Assembly: GCF_032452875.1 (NCBI RefSeq) | Contig: NC_083876.1 | Coordinates: 8,122,001-8,186,000, forward strand | DNA from: Bos javanicus | Lineage: Eukaryota > Chordata > Mammalia > Artiodactyla > Bovidae | DNA: 64,000 nucleotides | Direction of reading: 5' to 3' | In this document: positions 36,763-48,655 of the stretch, piece after piece | Position numbering within the stretch: position 1 is the stretch's first letter | Layout: each line of letters starts with the position of its first letter | Notes under the pieces: generated by a model | The model's database searches: none | What the model was told of the DNA's origin: nothing | The model's input: the letters and a program-made list of their open reading frames with translations, nothing else | Translations under genes and position numbers: made by a program

Positions 36763-37020
36763 GGCTGCTGCTAAGTCGCTTCAGTCATGTCAGACTCTGT
36801 GCAACCCCATAGACAGCAGCCCACCAGGCTCCCCCATCCCTGGGATTCTCCAGGCAAGAACACTGGAGTGGGTTGCCATTTCCTTCTCCAATGCATGAAA
36901 GTGAAAAGTCAAAGTGAAGTCTCTCAGTCGTGTCCGACTCTTCGCAACCCCGTGGACTGCAGCCCACGAGGCTCCTCCGTCCATGGGATTTTCCAGGCAA
37001 GAGTACTGGAGTGGGGTGCC
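36763..37020 (-). mobile_element. Bov-A2 SINE, antisense
   Basis: Antisense dimer: gctgctgctaagtcgcttca, ctgggattctccaggcaag, catgaaagtgaaaagtcaaa (linker), then catgggattttccaggcaag to ggagtggggtgcca. Lies 916 bases upstream of the TM2 exon. Confidence 0.94.
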
Positions 37021-37078
37021 AGACGCCAAGTAATTTTCTAGCCTAATGATGAATAATTTGTGGACGGGGTTAGTTTTT

Positions 37079-37380
37079 AGCAATAAAGATTCCTTTTCTT
37101 TTTTCTTGGTTTGGAACAATTACTCAGGAAAAGAAAAATGTTAAGAGTAACAACCTAAGTACTTAAAAAAACTTGAGACAGTGACGTAGTGGATGAAAAT
37201 GTGGTTTCATGAAAGTGAAAGGGATCTTTAGCAATAAAGATTCCTTTTCTTTTTTCTTGATTTCTGGAACAATTACTCAGGAAAAGAAAAATGTAAAGAG
37301 TAACAACCTAAGTACTTAAAAAACTTGAGATAATAACGTAGTGGATGCAAATGTGGTTTCATGAAAATAATGGCATCTTT
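37079..37380. repeat. 151-bp imperfect tandem duplication
   Basis: Two copies, about 37079-37229 and 37230-37380, share agcaataaagattccttttc, ggaacaattactcaggaaaa, gagtaacaacctaagtactt and atgtggtttcatgaaa. They differ by several substitutions and small indels, so the event is older than the 93-bp one at 27.2 kb. Confidence 0.92.
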
Positions 37381-37707
37381 CTAGTAAATGGTGTGGGGCT
37401 GGGGGGATATTTCAGAATTTGTGTGGATTTTTTTTCTTTTTGGTTCTAGAGTTTCACCCATTGATGAGTCTGCTGACAATTAGCATATTATATATACATA
37501 TATAGTAAAAGTTCTTATACTAATTTACATAGTTCAAAGAAATTTTTTATTTCTAGTAAAAAAATTGTATGGTGATAACAGAGGTACAACTTAGCCTCTG
37601 TCAGAAATGCCATGTTGTCTACAGTAAGGTCTAAAGAAAAGAAAATTTAAAGGTCTTTTGGATATCACATGTCACTATAAAATTGAGTTTCAAAGAATAA
37701 TCTTTCT

Positions 37708-37778
37708 TTTTTTTAATTAATTTATTTATATTAATTGGAGCCTAATCGTTTTACAATATTGTGGTGGGTTTTGCCATA
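37708..37778 (-). mobile_element. L1 3' scrap, antisense
   Basis: ttaattaatttatttatatt, then attggagcctaatcgtttta and caatattgtggtgggtttt match antisense ruminant L1 3' sequence. Confidence 0.65.
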
Positions 37779-37936
37779 GTCTTTCTTAAAAATGATTGGT
37801 TTTTATATGTTTTCTCATGTAAAGCCTGCAGCTTAGTGTATCTTTTTCTGGATGAGTTCCGCCAATTTGTGTAATAGAGAATTTTTCATCTTTCCTTTGA
37901 ACTTTAAAGTCGGGCACTCTTTCTCTCTCTGGTTAG

Positions 37937-38039
37937 GTACATCCGCTCTGAGAGGTCCATAATTCTAATTAACTTCTGCCTGTCTATCATCTCATCCAAC
38001 ATCCTCATCCTGGTTGGACAAACTCAGACACATAATAAG
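37937..38039 (+). CDS. ADGRB3: ADGRB3 internal exon: intracellular loop 1 and TM2
   Basis: Third visible exon. The acceptor is GGTTAG ending at 37936 and the donor GTATGG starts at 38040. The first base completes the Arg codon split from the TM1 exon; then 34 codons read YIRSERSIILINFCLSIISS, NILILVGQTQTHNK. YIRSERS is the short first intracellular loop, and the ILINFCLSIISSNILILVG stretch is TM2, highly conserved among BAI receptors. The exon ends in phase 0. The next exon (TM3, expected to start with a Ser-Ile-Cys-like segment) is not found before 64000, so the downstream intron is at least 26 kb. Confidence 0.97.
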
Positions 38040-39540
38040 GTATGGTTGGTGATGATTTTGATTCTCTTTCTGTGTTTATGTTGTGACCTAAAGTTGCGTA
38101 TTGATAATCTAAATGTTTTTTCTTAATAAAATGGGGAATTTCTGACAAAATTATTTTTAAAAGTAAAAATATCTTGTTCTGAATAAAAGTATTATGTATT
38201 CCAGTGTAGAAATACATGCTTTTGACTTAATTTCTTGGGGATTGAGAGGCTGTTTATAATAGTAGAAATATGTGTTTATTAAACATTATATCAAAGCTCT
38301 ATGAGTTCAAAACTTTGAAACATCAAAAGCACGAATTTTTAATTCATTATCCTAATTGTAATAAGATTTCCTGTGTTTTGGCCTAATTGATTAACATTTT
38401 GATTCCTAAATTCAGATGTAAATTGCTAACAAGTGTAACATAGCTCTCGAAAATCCACTAAAAAGCTTTTTTAGACAATAATCGAAGAGAACATTAGGTG
38501 AAAATGACTCTACATGTTATGCCCTTCAAAAAAATTTAACCAAAAAGTAGTTTTACACTTAAACAGTATTGTAGTTCTTTAACTGAATAATCATTTTCAG
38601 CAGAATGTAAAAATGTATGACTTGAGTTAAATAACTGTGTGTTTTGAGGAATGATTGTCAGTCTTTTTACAATATGACTTTGAAATACATTCCAAGAAAC
38701 CACTAATAGAAATCTTAAATTAAATGGCCATAATCTCAAAGAAATTATGTTGAAAAATGCTTTGATAATATTTGTCAATTTGGGCCTGTTCTTAATTTTT
38801 TTCAAATACTAAGGTCAATAATTGAATTTTTTCCCTATACCCTGTTATTCTTGGAACATCCAATATACTTTTCAATTGGTTCTTTTAATATATTAGGTAT
38901 TTGTAGGACAGATATCAACATCAGAAAATTATAGATAGTTTTATTATTTTACTAAACTTGCACTCCTCAGAATCTGATTCCCACCCAAAGGATCTGATTT
39001 TGGGTCTTGAGAGTCCTGGAAAACTACTTAGATGATTCTGATGAAGATTTGTTTTGACCTGTATTCTGTCTGGGCTGCAGGAAGACTGGAAGACAGTGAA
39101 GGGTCAGACAAACAAAACAGGGAACAGCAGTAAGCGTCCAGAAAGGGGCCCTGCAGAAGTAAAAGGCGCATCCACCTTTCATGTATCTGAGTGCCTAGGG
39201 TTTATTCCCCCTGCCCCATTTCTTTCCTTTGATGAGATAAGAAAATGCAAAGTTTATTAAAATATATTTCAGGTCTCCCTTCTGACTGTTAAACATAAGT
39301 TTGCAAAGAAAGGCACCGGAAAAGGAAAGTCAGACAGAAAGGCCAGAGTGAGGAAGGTGCAGTTGAAACTGAGAGGAGAAAGAAGTGTGAGTCCCAGCCA
39401 AGGGGACGCTGGGCGCCACAGGGCAGTGGGGTGGGCTCAAACTAGCTGGGGAGGAAAGGAGAGAGGGGCAGTGAGGGGGAAGGGTGCGGGTGTAGCGTGG
39501 GAGACACCCGCCCCCCAGGGGCCTGGAAGTCAAGTAGGGT
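38040..39540. other. Start of the large downstream ADGRB3 intron
   Basis: AT-rich to about 39050, then a G-rich stretch (39290-39540, including tgagggggaagggtgcggg). No exon is recognised. Confidence 0.5.
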
Positions 39541-39710
39541 GAAAGTCCTCAGTCGTGCCCGACTCTGCGAATCCATGGAATTCTCCAGGCCAGAATGCTG
39601 GAGTGGGTAGCCTTTCCCTTTTCCAGGGGATCCTCCCAACCCAGGGATTGAACCCAGGTCTCCCACATTCTGGGCGGATTCTTTACCAGCTGAGCCACCA
39701 GGGAAGCCCA
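39541..39710 (-). mobile_element. Bov-tA SINE, antisense, internally deleted
   Basis: gaaagtcctcagtcgtgccc, gaattctccaggccagaatg, gggattgaacccaggtc and gccaccagggaagccca. About 25 bases of the usual middle are missing after gcgaatccatgg. Confidence 0.92.
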
Positions 39711-40139
39711 AGAATACTGAGCAGGCAGTCATCGCCCACATCACCCCTGTTCTTACTGTTCCCTGAGCAGGATCTTAGAAGAACTCCTGTACTTGTTCTC
39801 ACCTGGTCATAATTCTTTTAACTCTTCATCTTTGACCCTCCCTGCAAAAGGAGAGTTTCCCTCTGAAGCAGAAGTCACCTACTGGATCTGGGCACCAGAA
39901 AAAGTTGAGCTAGAGTTAGCTTTAGCTGGTGGTTGAAGTTGGTTTTTTTTCCCCACCAAAGCCTCCCTTTCTGTCATGTTTTACCCTCCAAACACTCTTA
40001 TTTCCCAACATCATGGTCTTCCTTAGGAAATATGCTGTAAAAACTTTTATACTATGTGCCAAAGTTTTTACAAGTTCTGAGCCAAATGGTTTGACTAGTA
40101 GAATTTCCCACGAGGTTTTCTACATGTTGTAATGGCTAT

Positions 40140-40495
40140 TGTCTATGTCTTTTGGATCATTGCTGTACAATACAAAGACAATGTTGGCCACACATGCCTG
40201 CTACCTATCTGATAGTGATATGTTAGTGGCCACTTTAAAGTCAGTAAAAATAAATAAGCCAAATCAATTTTAATAATGTGTTTAACTCAGTATATCCAAA
40301 AGATGACCATTTTAACATATAAGTAACATTTTTAGATGTTAATACAATATTTTAAAACATTTTTTAATGAAGTGTTCAGAATCTGATTTGTATTTTATAC
40401 TTATAGTACATCTCAGTTTGAACCCGGTGAATTTCAAGTGCTCAGTGGCTACATGTAGCAAGTGAGTCCTATGTTGAATAGGTCTAAATCATAGT
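40140..40495. repeat. Ancient mammalian repeat, family unresolved
   Basis: ccaaatcaattttaataatg, ttaactcagtatatccaaaa, acttatagtacatctcagtt and tttcaagtgctcagtggcta match a widespread old mammalian repeat that I recognise by its words but cannot name with confidence. Confidence 0.5.
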
Positions 40496-42029
40496 AATAC
40501 TTAGAAACTAGAGTAGTCTTGAGAAATTCCATTCTACTTGCCCATTTGGGCTTTTCCAGTTTCTCAATGTCCTGTTTTTTGGTTTTTAGTTAGAATGTCT
40601 TTTGGATATCTGTGATTATTATAACATCAAAGGCAAAATAAGACAAGTCTAATTTTACTTTTCATTTCTGATTATGCAGCATGACTGACATTGGGCTTGG
40701 TTTTAAAAAAAAAAAGTCAGCATAGTTTTGTTTTTGCAGAATAGGTTCTATGTGGTTTTGGGATCCTGGTGGTTCTGTTCCAGACAGACTGTGCTGATTT
40801 CTGTTCCTACAGTTGTTTATGCTTGTGGGGAGGAGCGGGTGGTAAGTGGTGGTGGTGATGAAGAAAATGAAAAATTATGGGTTTTTTTCTCATGCTATGT
40901 TAATTTTGCTTTATTAAGTCTGAGTAAATGATCTTCTTAGCTTAGGATAATCCACTATGGAGTGACGTTGAAAGAAAAATGTAACCCACTAGGATTTTAT
41001 TCGTAATCACTCTCAACAAAATCAGGTTTCCAGGGGAAATAATTGTATATTTGATTATGATACACGTGCTGAATTCAATTTAATCGACCTCACTTTATTT
41101 TTTATGTGAAATAGCAGTTTGTGAAAAGCTATACCTGCTTCACTGTTATGAGATCAATGATTAAAAAAAAAGAAAACTTGCAAAATGAAATATCTGTATG
41201 AACTTATGATCTGTATAAACTTCAAAAGAATATTTTTAAAAAGTAATATATGATCAGTGAGTACAGTGTATTTTTTAGGTTGTGTGTAGGATCCCATCAC
41301 TGCCCTGGGCATTTTGTAATTGATCAAATTCCTATCTTTTATTTCCCTGATAAGCTCTGACTAATGCTTTACCATTCCATACTTGGAAACATCTGAGAGG
41401 ATTTCTTGATGAACAGGTTCTTTGGTATTGCCTCTGAGAGGTATCATGGGTAGTTTGTGTTGAAACTGGTATTTGATGCTGAGGTCCAGAATAGTTTTGA
41501 AGTGTCAGACTGTGATTTTTCTCTAAATTGCTTTCCGAATTATAATTGATTCAATTATCTCACTACTGAGTATCTCTGCCTTCTTTTGAGTTGGGATAGA
41601 AACAAGCTGAAATGATCCATTGTTTAAAATATGATGTATTCAAATCTTTGAACTATAGATTCAATTGCTGGCAGCAGAGAGAGGAATCAAATGCAATTTC
41701 TTATATCTCTTCTTAAAATGCAGTGATAAAATGTAATTATAACTGACTTCGTTGTATTTCAGGTTATCTCATAAAATGTCACTGCCCTTTGATTTCTTTG
41801 TGCATTTTAAATTTCAACCAGGATGTTCTTTTATCACTCAAATGTTGTTTATTTTTAGAATTTCCTTTGTACTTTAAAGTATGCAAATGTTTTCTGTTGA
41901 GCCATGTAGATTATTTTGGACCTAGTATTTTGGAAACATATTTTCAGAGAATAGTTTTTTTATCACAAAAATGTATACCTATCTTTTTCTAGAACACTTT
42001 GAGATGATTTATCTTATTAACCATTTCAT
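40496..42029. other. AT-rich intron, nothing recognised
   Basis: No exon, RNA gene or nameable repeat. Confidence 0.5.
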
Positions 42030-42040
42030 AGCATTCTTTT

Positions 42041-42320
42041 CGGAGAAGGCAGTGGCACCCCACTCCAGTACTTTTGCCTGGAGAATCCCATGAACGGAGG
42101 AGCCTGGTAGGCTGCAGTCCATGGGGTCGCTAAGAGTCGGACTCGACTGAGTGACTTCACTTTCACTTTTCACTTTTCACTCTCATGCACTGGAGAAGGA
42201 AATGGCAACTCACTCCAGTGTTCTTGCCTGGAGAATCCCAGGGACGGGGGAGCCTGGTGGGCTGCCGTCTACGGGGTCACACAGAGTCAGACACGACTGA
42301 AGTGACTTAGCAGCAGCAGC
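42041..42320 (+). mobile_element. Bov-A2 SINE with clear target duplication
   Basis: Sense dimer, cggagaaggcagtggcaccc to gtgacttagcagcagcagc. Flanked by an 11-bp perfect direct repeat, agcattctttt, at 42030-42040 and 42321-42331. Little diverged, so probably young. Confidence 0.95.
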
Positions 42321-42331
42321 AGCATTCTTTT

Positions 42332-43950
42332 TACTGATGGAAGCCAAAATTAGCAAAATTGTTATTTTGGTTAGATAGTAGTGAACACCCAAGAAGATTC
42401 TGAGAGAGCTTCTCCCCACAACCAAAAACTCAGTACCAGGTTATAATGAAAGCAAGCCAAGTCTAATTTCAATCAGACAGTCAGGTATTTATTAGATAAA
42501 CATTTATTAGCAAATCAAGAGCAAAACCTGTTCTGTAAACATAGTTAAATTGTGGGTCTCTGTCATTTTAGATACTTTGATCACATCTTATAAGCACACT
42601 CCCTTGAGGTGGACAGAGCAACACTCTAGAAGCAGGCATCTGTGCCTTTAGTCAGCATCTTTCAATCAGGAATCCTCCTAACCCATTGTCTGGACTCAGT
42701 ACACCTGGGGATAAAACTATGGGCCTCGTCTCTAAAAGGTACAGGATATAGGCACCAATGGAATCTTCCATTCAGTCCATTTAGATTAAGACATGTTTAG
42801 CTATAATATCTCATCTGCATATGTCGACTACCTTTATGTTCACCAAAGGGAAGCCACTGATACATCCACCATAATAATTGCCTAGACACTAGTTCATCAG
42901 TAAAAATCAGTCTTTTGTATTTAGCTCATAATTGAAGTGTTGACTGTGGATAGATCTACCCAAATCAAAAGGTCTTTCAGCTGACTCTGCTAGACTCTGG
43001 AGTATGACCCTTTCAAATACAAGGTCAGCTGAACACCTTGTTCTGTGCATTCCTAGACAGCTCCTAGAATTAAAGATTAAAATAACAGGCACCAATATAG
43101 TATCATACCAAGAACACCAATGCGTTATAAAATAAATTACAGACATCCTGAATAGACATCCTTATTCTAAAAAATAATAGTTAAATGTAAGAGGGTGAAG
43201 ATACATACTAACTTTAATCCCAGGAGATCTAGGAGACTTAGCAAAAGTTCTCATTGACAGGTCAAGGGAAACTTCACAAATTATTTCAGATATGCAGACA
43301 CATCTTTATCACTCTTTGGAAGGAATTTCTCTCATAGTTCTTTATGTTTGGGCCACTGAATTACATAATAAGCCGTGTCTTTTAATTCAGTCTTGAGAAA
43401 AATACAAAAACTGTGTTGGAGCAGTTTTTAAAAGTCACAAACTGTACACAGTTTTCTTCCTACATTTGGTGCTTACTGCACCTTTATCAATGTTGTCATA
43501 TTTTTGTTATATAGTTTGTGTAGAGATAATCAGTAAAACTGAGCCAAACTAGAAGGCTGTGATTATTTTAATGGAAGATGTCTTTGAATTGTCAGAATTG
43601 TGTTCTTCTAAAATAAAGTCTTGAATTTTAATACTTTCATTGGTTGACGCGCTCCCTAATTCAGCCATTTCTCCCATGGCCGCCTTTTGCCAGAGACCCA
43701 CATTCTTCACGCGTTTACTTCCGTGCTTGCCCTCTGAATGTATACGTGTTCAGCTTCTGGGGAGGAATATTGACTGTGTGTTTTCATCCACCAATCTGTC
43801 TCTCCTGCTACCCTCTGAAACAGTCTGCCCATCCTTAGGTCAGAGCTCTCCAGGTTTCCCTGGAGACATCCATCTCTTTGGGGTAAAAGTAAAGATCAGG
43901 CATTTTAAGCCAGAGGGACCCAAGCACGCTACCTCTCCTGCTTTCTATTT
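42332..43950. other. Intron, nothing recognised
   Basis: No exon or nameable repeat. A frame at about 43640-43978 is open but has no ATG near its start and no family signature. Confidence 0.45.
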
Positions 43951-44100
43951 CTGTGATCTTGGGCTCGATACACCTTAGCTTCTTCTCAGTATCTCCCTTA
44001 TGGTATTTCTGTCAAGGTTACATGACTGTATATATGAGGCACTTTGTAAGACTCCTTAAACAGTTGCTGTGATCATAGTGATGGTGACGATGATGACTCA
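43951..44100 (+). repeat. MIR SINE fragment
   Basis: tctgtgatcttgggctcgat, cttcttctcagtatctccct, then tatatgaggcactttgtaag keep the order of the MIR core and 3' half. Diverged. Confidence 0.55.
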
Positions 44101-44730
44101 TGGACATACATTGGAGCTTCATATAGCCTTGTGTCAAATTTTCTGTTCACCACTGAATTCCCCCGTTTTGTCTCCACCCCACACTCAAACACATTATATA
44201 GAAATGTATGTGTTTTATACAATATAAACTGTATGTGTTTTCTGTCCTCTCCAACCCAGCTACATGTGTTGGAACTCTTGAGAGTTATCTCCTTCTCCCT
44301 CACTTGGTAAATCGAATAAACCAGGCCTGGGCCAGGTGTACCCTCACCTATTTCTCAAATCCAGATGTTTGCCTCCATCAGCTACGAATCACTTTCACTA
44401 GTCTACTGCTTCCAGCATCATTAACCCCACTCTTTACCTTGTAACACAGGTCATGGAGCTAAAAGTGAAATCTGACCACTCCACTGCCTTGGACAAATAT
44501 TTGTTATTGTCTCACTTACTACAGAAGTGATTTTCAAACTCTGCTCAGACACAAGAAATGAGCATGTTTTATTTATCTATGAAGGTTTCTAGTCACTGAT
44601 TTTCTTGCATTAATATGTTGGGGCTCAGGAATAAATTGTATTCAGAAATAGCTCTGCAGTTTATCAAACTTGAGAAATGCTAAACATGACCTAGGCTGAC
44701 CTTTCCATTTTTGCTCTACTTTATTGACTT
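44101..44730. other. Intron, nothing recognised
   Basis: No credible exon; possible old repeat words near 44450 but no family named. Confidence 0.4.
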
Positions 44731-45125
44731 TTGTTTTATCACAGTAGCAGTACCAATCTACTTATAGTTCATCAGAATCATGGAGGTAGCTTATTTCTTG
44801 CTTTCCCCCCTACTTGGAACACTGTTACTCCCCTGCACCCCATCCGATTTCCAAAACATCTTCCTCTGACTCGTACTCATCCTTTGATACTCTTCCTCCT
44901 GTGGGAAGTCCTTCACTGTCCTTCACAGTTAGGTTCACCAGCTCTGAGACTCTGTAATTCCTGGTGCAAGACTGCTATCTTGTACTCTATTACCTGTTTC
45001 CAGCCAGGTTATCCACTTCTTAGGGCAAGGCTGGGTTATATTCATTCTTAAATTCACTGACAACATAGGACCTAAGTACAGCAAATATCTAATAGACCTT
45101 TATTGAATGAATGAGTAAATGCATT
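44731..45125 (+). repeat. L2-like LINE 3' fragment
   Basis: Pyrimidine-rich block with ctacttggaacactgttac, ctgtgggaagtccttcactg, and an end of acctttattgaatgaatgag, the usual L2 3' pattern. Diverged. Confidence 0.55.
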
Positions 45126-46765
45126 TATTTGAATTCATCAGTTAGGCTTGTATCTATGGAGCTAATAGCTGTGGTTAGTTTTACGAGGATCAGGGTCCCT
45201 GACTCTAGACAGAATCTAGGCCAACATGGTGAACAAGACTATTTTCTTAAGGCCCGATTTAAGCTCCAAGTGATTGATGACTTACTTTAAAGGCAATCTG
45301 GTTTCTGGGTTTTAGTTAAAGAAACTCTGAAAGCCCACAAATGTGAATATTCTCACTTGAGAAGTCATGTAAAATAATGTTTTCATCCTTCAAAAGAAAT
45401 GTGCTTTTTCATAATTTCACTCATAGAAGTCACTTCCTGCCAAGAATGTCCCAAATGCCAGTCTATTTTGTCTCAAATTTGTTTGTGATCTCTGTGGCTG
45501 AGGTCAAAGCTTCTTATTTAGATTTTTTTAAATACCATTTATTGACTTGCTATGATGTTTGTAAAAGGATTTGGATGTAGTAAGCTTACATGTGATTCAT
45601 TTGAGTCCATTTTGAGATATCTTACTCACTCTACCAGGATTCTCCTGGGCTCCTGAAAACCATTAGACCGCGGAACTGAAGAGTAGGTTAGTTTCCTGAT
45701 TTCCTCTGGCTCCTGGCAGTCAGGTTTATTGTATCCTGTTGGTGTGGGGTTCACAGAGTGGAGGCAGTGGGATTAGAGAGACTCTCTTGACCCACTTCAA
45801 CCTTCTTATCCCATGACTCTATGGTTCCAGTTTTGTGTGTTATGAGCCAAGGATCACATTGGCGAAGTCAACTTCAACACAGAGCAAAAGATCAATGTGA
45901 AGAATGGGTTTGGAACAAGCACCGGAGATGAAAGAGGAATAATTTGACAATAAGGAGTGACTCAAATGGTTGCAGTATCAGAAAGCAGATTATCTTGAAG
46001 GACAAGGAAGCCAGTTTGGACATTCAATTTGTGTTCTTGGGTCAGTCTCCAGAGCTGGACAAAACTCCCCAAGAAATAATCAGGGAGACTTGTGTGCTGG
46101 CAGGGCTTTGGAGAGTGTCAAACATACTCCAGCTATTTCTGCTCATTTATTCTTAGGCAGTTGTACAGAAATATTTTCCAGATAACCTAGAAACTCCTCA
46201 AATTGGCCAATCACTGGTGTCTATCCCAGCCATCCCACCTTAGACCTGGCTTTCATGATTTCTAGTTCTAGAATGCTAGAACATTCTTCTTGCTTTGGTC
46301 TGCTCACTTAGCCTTTGTTTGTATTAACATATTACTATGCAAAAGTTCCTAAATGTAAAGGAAAAGCAAGCACCCACCCGATTAAGTCTTTCTCCTAACT
46401 CTACAGTGGGTCTGTAGGACTCATGAGGTTAACCCCACATTCTGAACATTACACACATTCAGAGCTGCTTCTAGTATGTAAACTGGATTTGTAGGACATA
46501 AAAAAGGGCACTCTTTCTGGGCTGATGAGTTATGAAAGCACTCATGTCTCTCCAGGCTGAGATGGCCTCCAGCAGAGCATCTGGCCTCCTACATCTGCTC
46601 TCTGGCCCGCTCTGCAGGCCCATTTCTGTGCTTCCCGGAGCACCCTAGCCCATGTGCACTGGACCCATCCTTGCCTCTGTGCTTACTCTTCACTTTGCCT
46701 GATAAAACTCCTACTGCCCTCTGGAAGTTGGTAAATCATCCTTGTGTAGCCCTGCAACACCTCCA
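45126..46765. other. Intron, nothing recognised
   Basis: No exon, RNA gene or nameable repeat supported. Confidence 0.45.
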
Positions 46766-46775
46766 TAGCATGTGG

Positions 46776-46970
46776 CGGAAAGTCAGTGAACATATTAGTC
46801 ACTCAGTCATGCCTATCTCTTTGTGCCCAGCTCCTCTGTCCATAGCGTTCTCCAGGCAAAAATACTGGAGTAGTATCCCTTCTCCAGGGCATCTTCCTGA
46901 CCTGCGGATTGAACCCAGGTCTCCTGCACTGCAGGCATATTCTTTACCTTCTGAGTCACCAGGGAAGCCC
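46776..46970 (-). mobile_element. Bov-tA SINE, antisense, with target duplication
   Basis: agtcactcagtcatgcctat, gcgttctccaggcaaaaata, ggattgaacccaggtctcc, then caccagggaagccc. Perfect 10-bp direct repeats tagcatgtgg flank it (46766-46775 and 46971-46980). Confidence 0.94.
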
Positions 46971-47084
46971 TAGCATGTGGTATATACATACCTCTGTATT
47001 TAGCACCAACAACATTATTCTATAACTTTAATTTACTGATCGACTTTGCCCACTCACCGTGAGACCACTAGTATTAGTACTTGT

Positions 47085-47130
47085 TTAAACGTGGTATGGA
47101 ATCAATAAATGTTGAATGAATGAAGCTGTG
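47085..47130 (+). repeat. L2-like 3' end scrap
   Basis: ggaatcaataaatgttgaat followed by gaatgaag is the usual terminal pattern of L2 in sense. Confidence 0.4.
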
Positions 47131-47331
47131 GCTCTATCTATGAAATGAGGGGTCACATAACAGCAGTAAAGTCACTTGTACATTGGGGGAGTTATTTGGA
47201 ATAATTTCAGCCTAGATCAGTTTTTATGTTTTTGTTGTTTTATGATGAGAGAAAGAGCTTGAGAAAAATACTAAAGGCTTGTTCTGAGACCTTTCTTTGA
47301 TAAGAGATGATTAGTTGAATCATATTTTAAG

Positions 47332-47369
47332 GACCTTGTGGCTCAACAGTAGGGCATCTGACTCCAGGT
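47332..47369 (+). pseudogene. tRNA-Trp(CCA) 5' half fossil
   Basis: gaccttgtggctcaacagta then gggcatctgactccagg matches the 5' half of tRNA-Trp through the anticodon loop (ctgactCCAga), with a few substitutions, mostly at CpG positions. The 3' half (variable loop, T arm) is absent; the sequence turns into tgccctggagtcatctg. No terminator-like T run follows in register. It looks like a truncated tRNA pseudogene or a retroposed tRNA fragment. Confidence 0.6.
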
Positions 47370-47426
47370 GCCCTGGAGTCATCTGTTTTCTATTCAATTT
47401 TTAATTTGTTTTTGATAAATTTGGGT

Positions 47427-47456
47427 TTTTTGTTTTTGTTTGTTTGTTTGTTTTTG
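47427..47456. repeat. (TTTG)n short tandem repeat
   Basis: tttttgtttttgtttgtttg and further tttg units. Confidence 0.85.
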
Positions 47457-47790
47457 GAGGGGGAGACATATCATGGCTGATAATACTGGGTTGTATATTC
47501 TTTTGATATACTAGCCTTGCATACATGGAAAATAAATAATTTGGGAGTTCCCTGACATTCTGAATCTCATCTACTTTTTGGTTTAAAGGTCATATGATTT
47601 ACAATAAGCAATGCCAAGTTCTCCAGTGATTAGAGAATGGCAAGGCAGTAGGAAACAGATTGTGATTAAGTCTCAAATAATCTTAGAAATGACTTGGTTC
47701 CACATTCCTACAGTGTCCTCTCTCCAAAGAGAGCTAAAATATTTTGCAAAATATTGGGGCAGCTTATAGTACTATGGTTTGCTGTCAATG

Positions 47791-48655
47791 TTTTTTTTTT
47801 TTTTTTTTTTTGGTGCTTACTTGGAAATTTTTTTTATTTAAGTATGGTTGATATACACCATTAGGAAAGTTTCAAGCATTCAACATACTGACTCACAATT
47901 TTTGAAGATTATTCTCCATTTACAGTTATTATAAAATATTGGCTATATTCCCCGTGTGGTATAATGTATCCTTGTAGTTAAGTTTATACATTGCAGTTTG
48001 TACCTTCAAGTGCTCTACCCTTTTTTTGCCCCCCGTTCATTCCTTCTCTCTAGTAGTAACCTCTAGTTTGTTTTCTACATCTGTGACTCTGCTTCTATTT
48101 TGTTATAGTCATTGGTTTATTTTATTCTTTAGATTCCACATATAAGTGATATCATATAGTATTTGTCTTTCTCTGTGTAACATTTCACTTAGCATAATAT
48201 GCTAAGTCCATCCATGTTATTGCAAATGGTATTATTTCATTCTTTTTATGGCTTTTTCATTATTTCATTCTTTTGTAATTCTGTGTGTGTAATTATGTGT
48301 GTGTGTATATATATACACACACATATACACATATACATATATATACATATATATATACACACATGCACTGCATCTTCCTAGGTTAGTCGTCTGTTGACGA
48401 GCACTGGGGTTGCTTCCATATCTTGGCTATTAGAAATAGTGCTGCTCTGAACATTGTGGTACTTGTATCTTTTCTCCAGATATGCCCATTGAGTGGAATT
48501 GCTGGATCATATGGTAACTCTATTTTTAGTTTTCTGAGGGACCTGTATACTGCTCTGCATAGTGGCTGCAGCAATTTGCATTCCCACCAACCATGTACAA
48601 GGATTCCTTTCCTCCCATCCTTGGCAACATTTGTTATTTATGGTTTTTAAATGAT
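47791..48655 (-). mobile_element. L1 LINE 3' part, antisense
   Basis: Starts with a 21-T run (47791-47811), then 3' UTR words (atttaagtatggttgatata, gttttctacatctgtgactc, agattccacatataagtgat). Beyond a microsatellite, at 48383-48574 on minus, the ORF2 C-terminus reads LKIELPYDPAIPL, then FLIAKIWKQPQCSSTDD. 5'-truncated and inactive. Confidence 0.85.
48283..48365. repeat. TG/TA/CA compound microsatellite inside L1
   Basis: gtgtgt, then tatatatata, then acacac and atatac runs replace L1 sequence between the 3' UTR and the ORF2 end. The two L1 parts continue on either side. Confidence 0.92.

Larger units (their letters stand above)
33663..37936 (+). other. ADGRB3: ADGRB3 intron between TM1 and TM2 exons
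   Basis: Intron of 4274 bp with canonical GT...AG ends. From 33663 to about 36560 it is AT-rich with no repeat I recognise except a short CA run near 33895. The last 1.2 kb carries a poly-T run, an antisense Bov-A2, a 151-bp tandem duplication and a small L1 fragment. Confidence 0.9.

Noticed and set aside
43640..43978. 112-codon plus-strand open frame
   Set aside because: No ATG at its start, no recognisable domain, and part of it overlaps MIR-like sequence.
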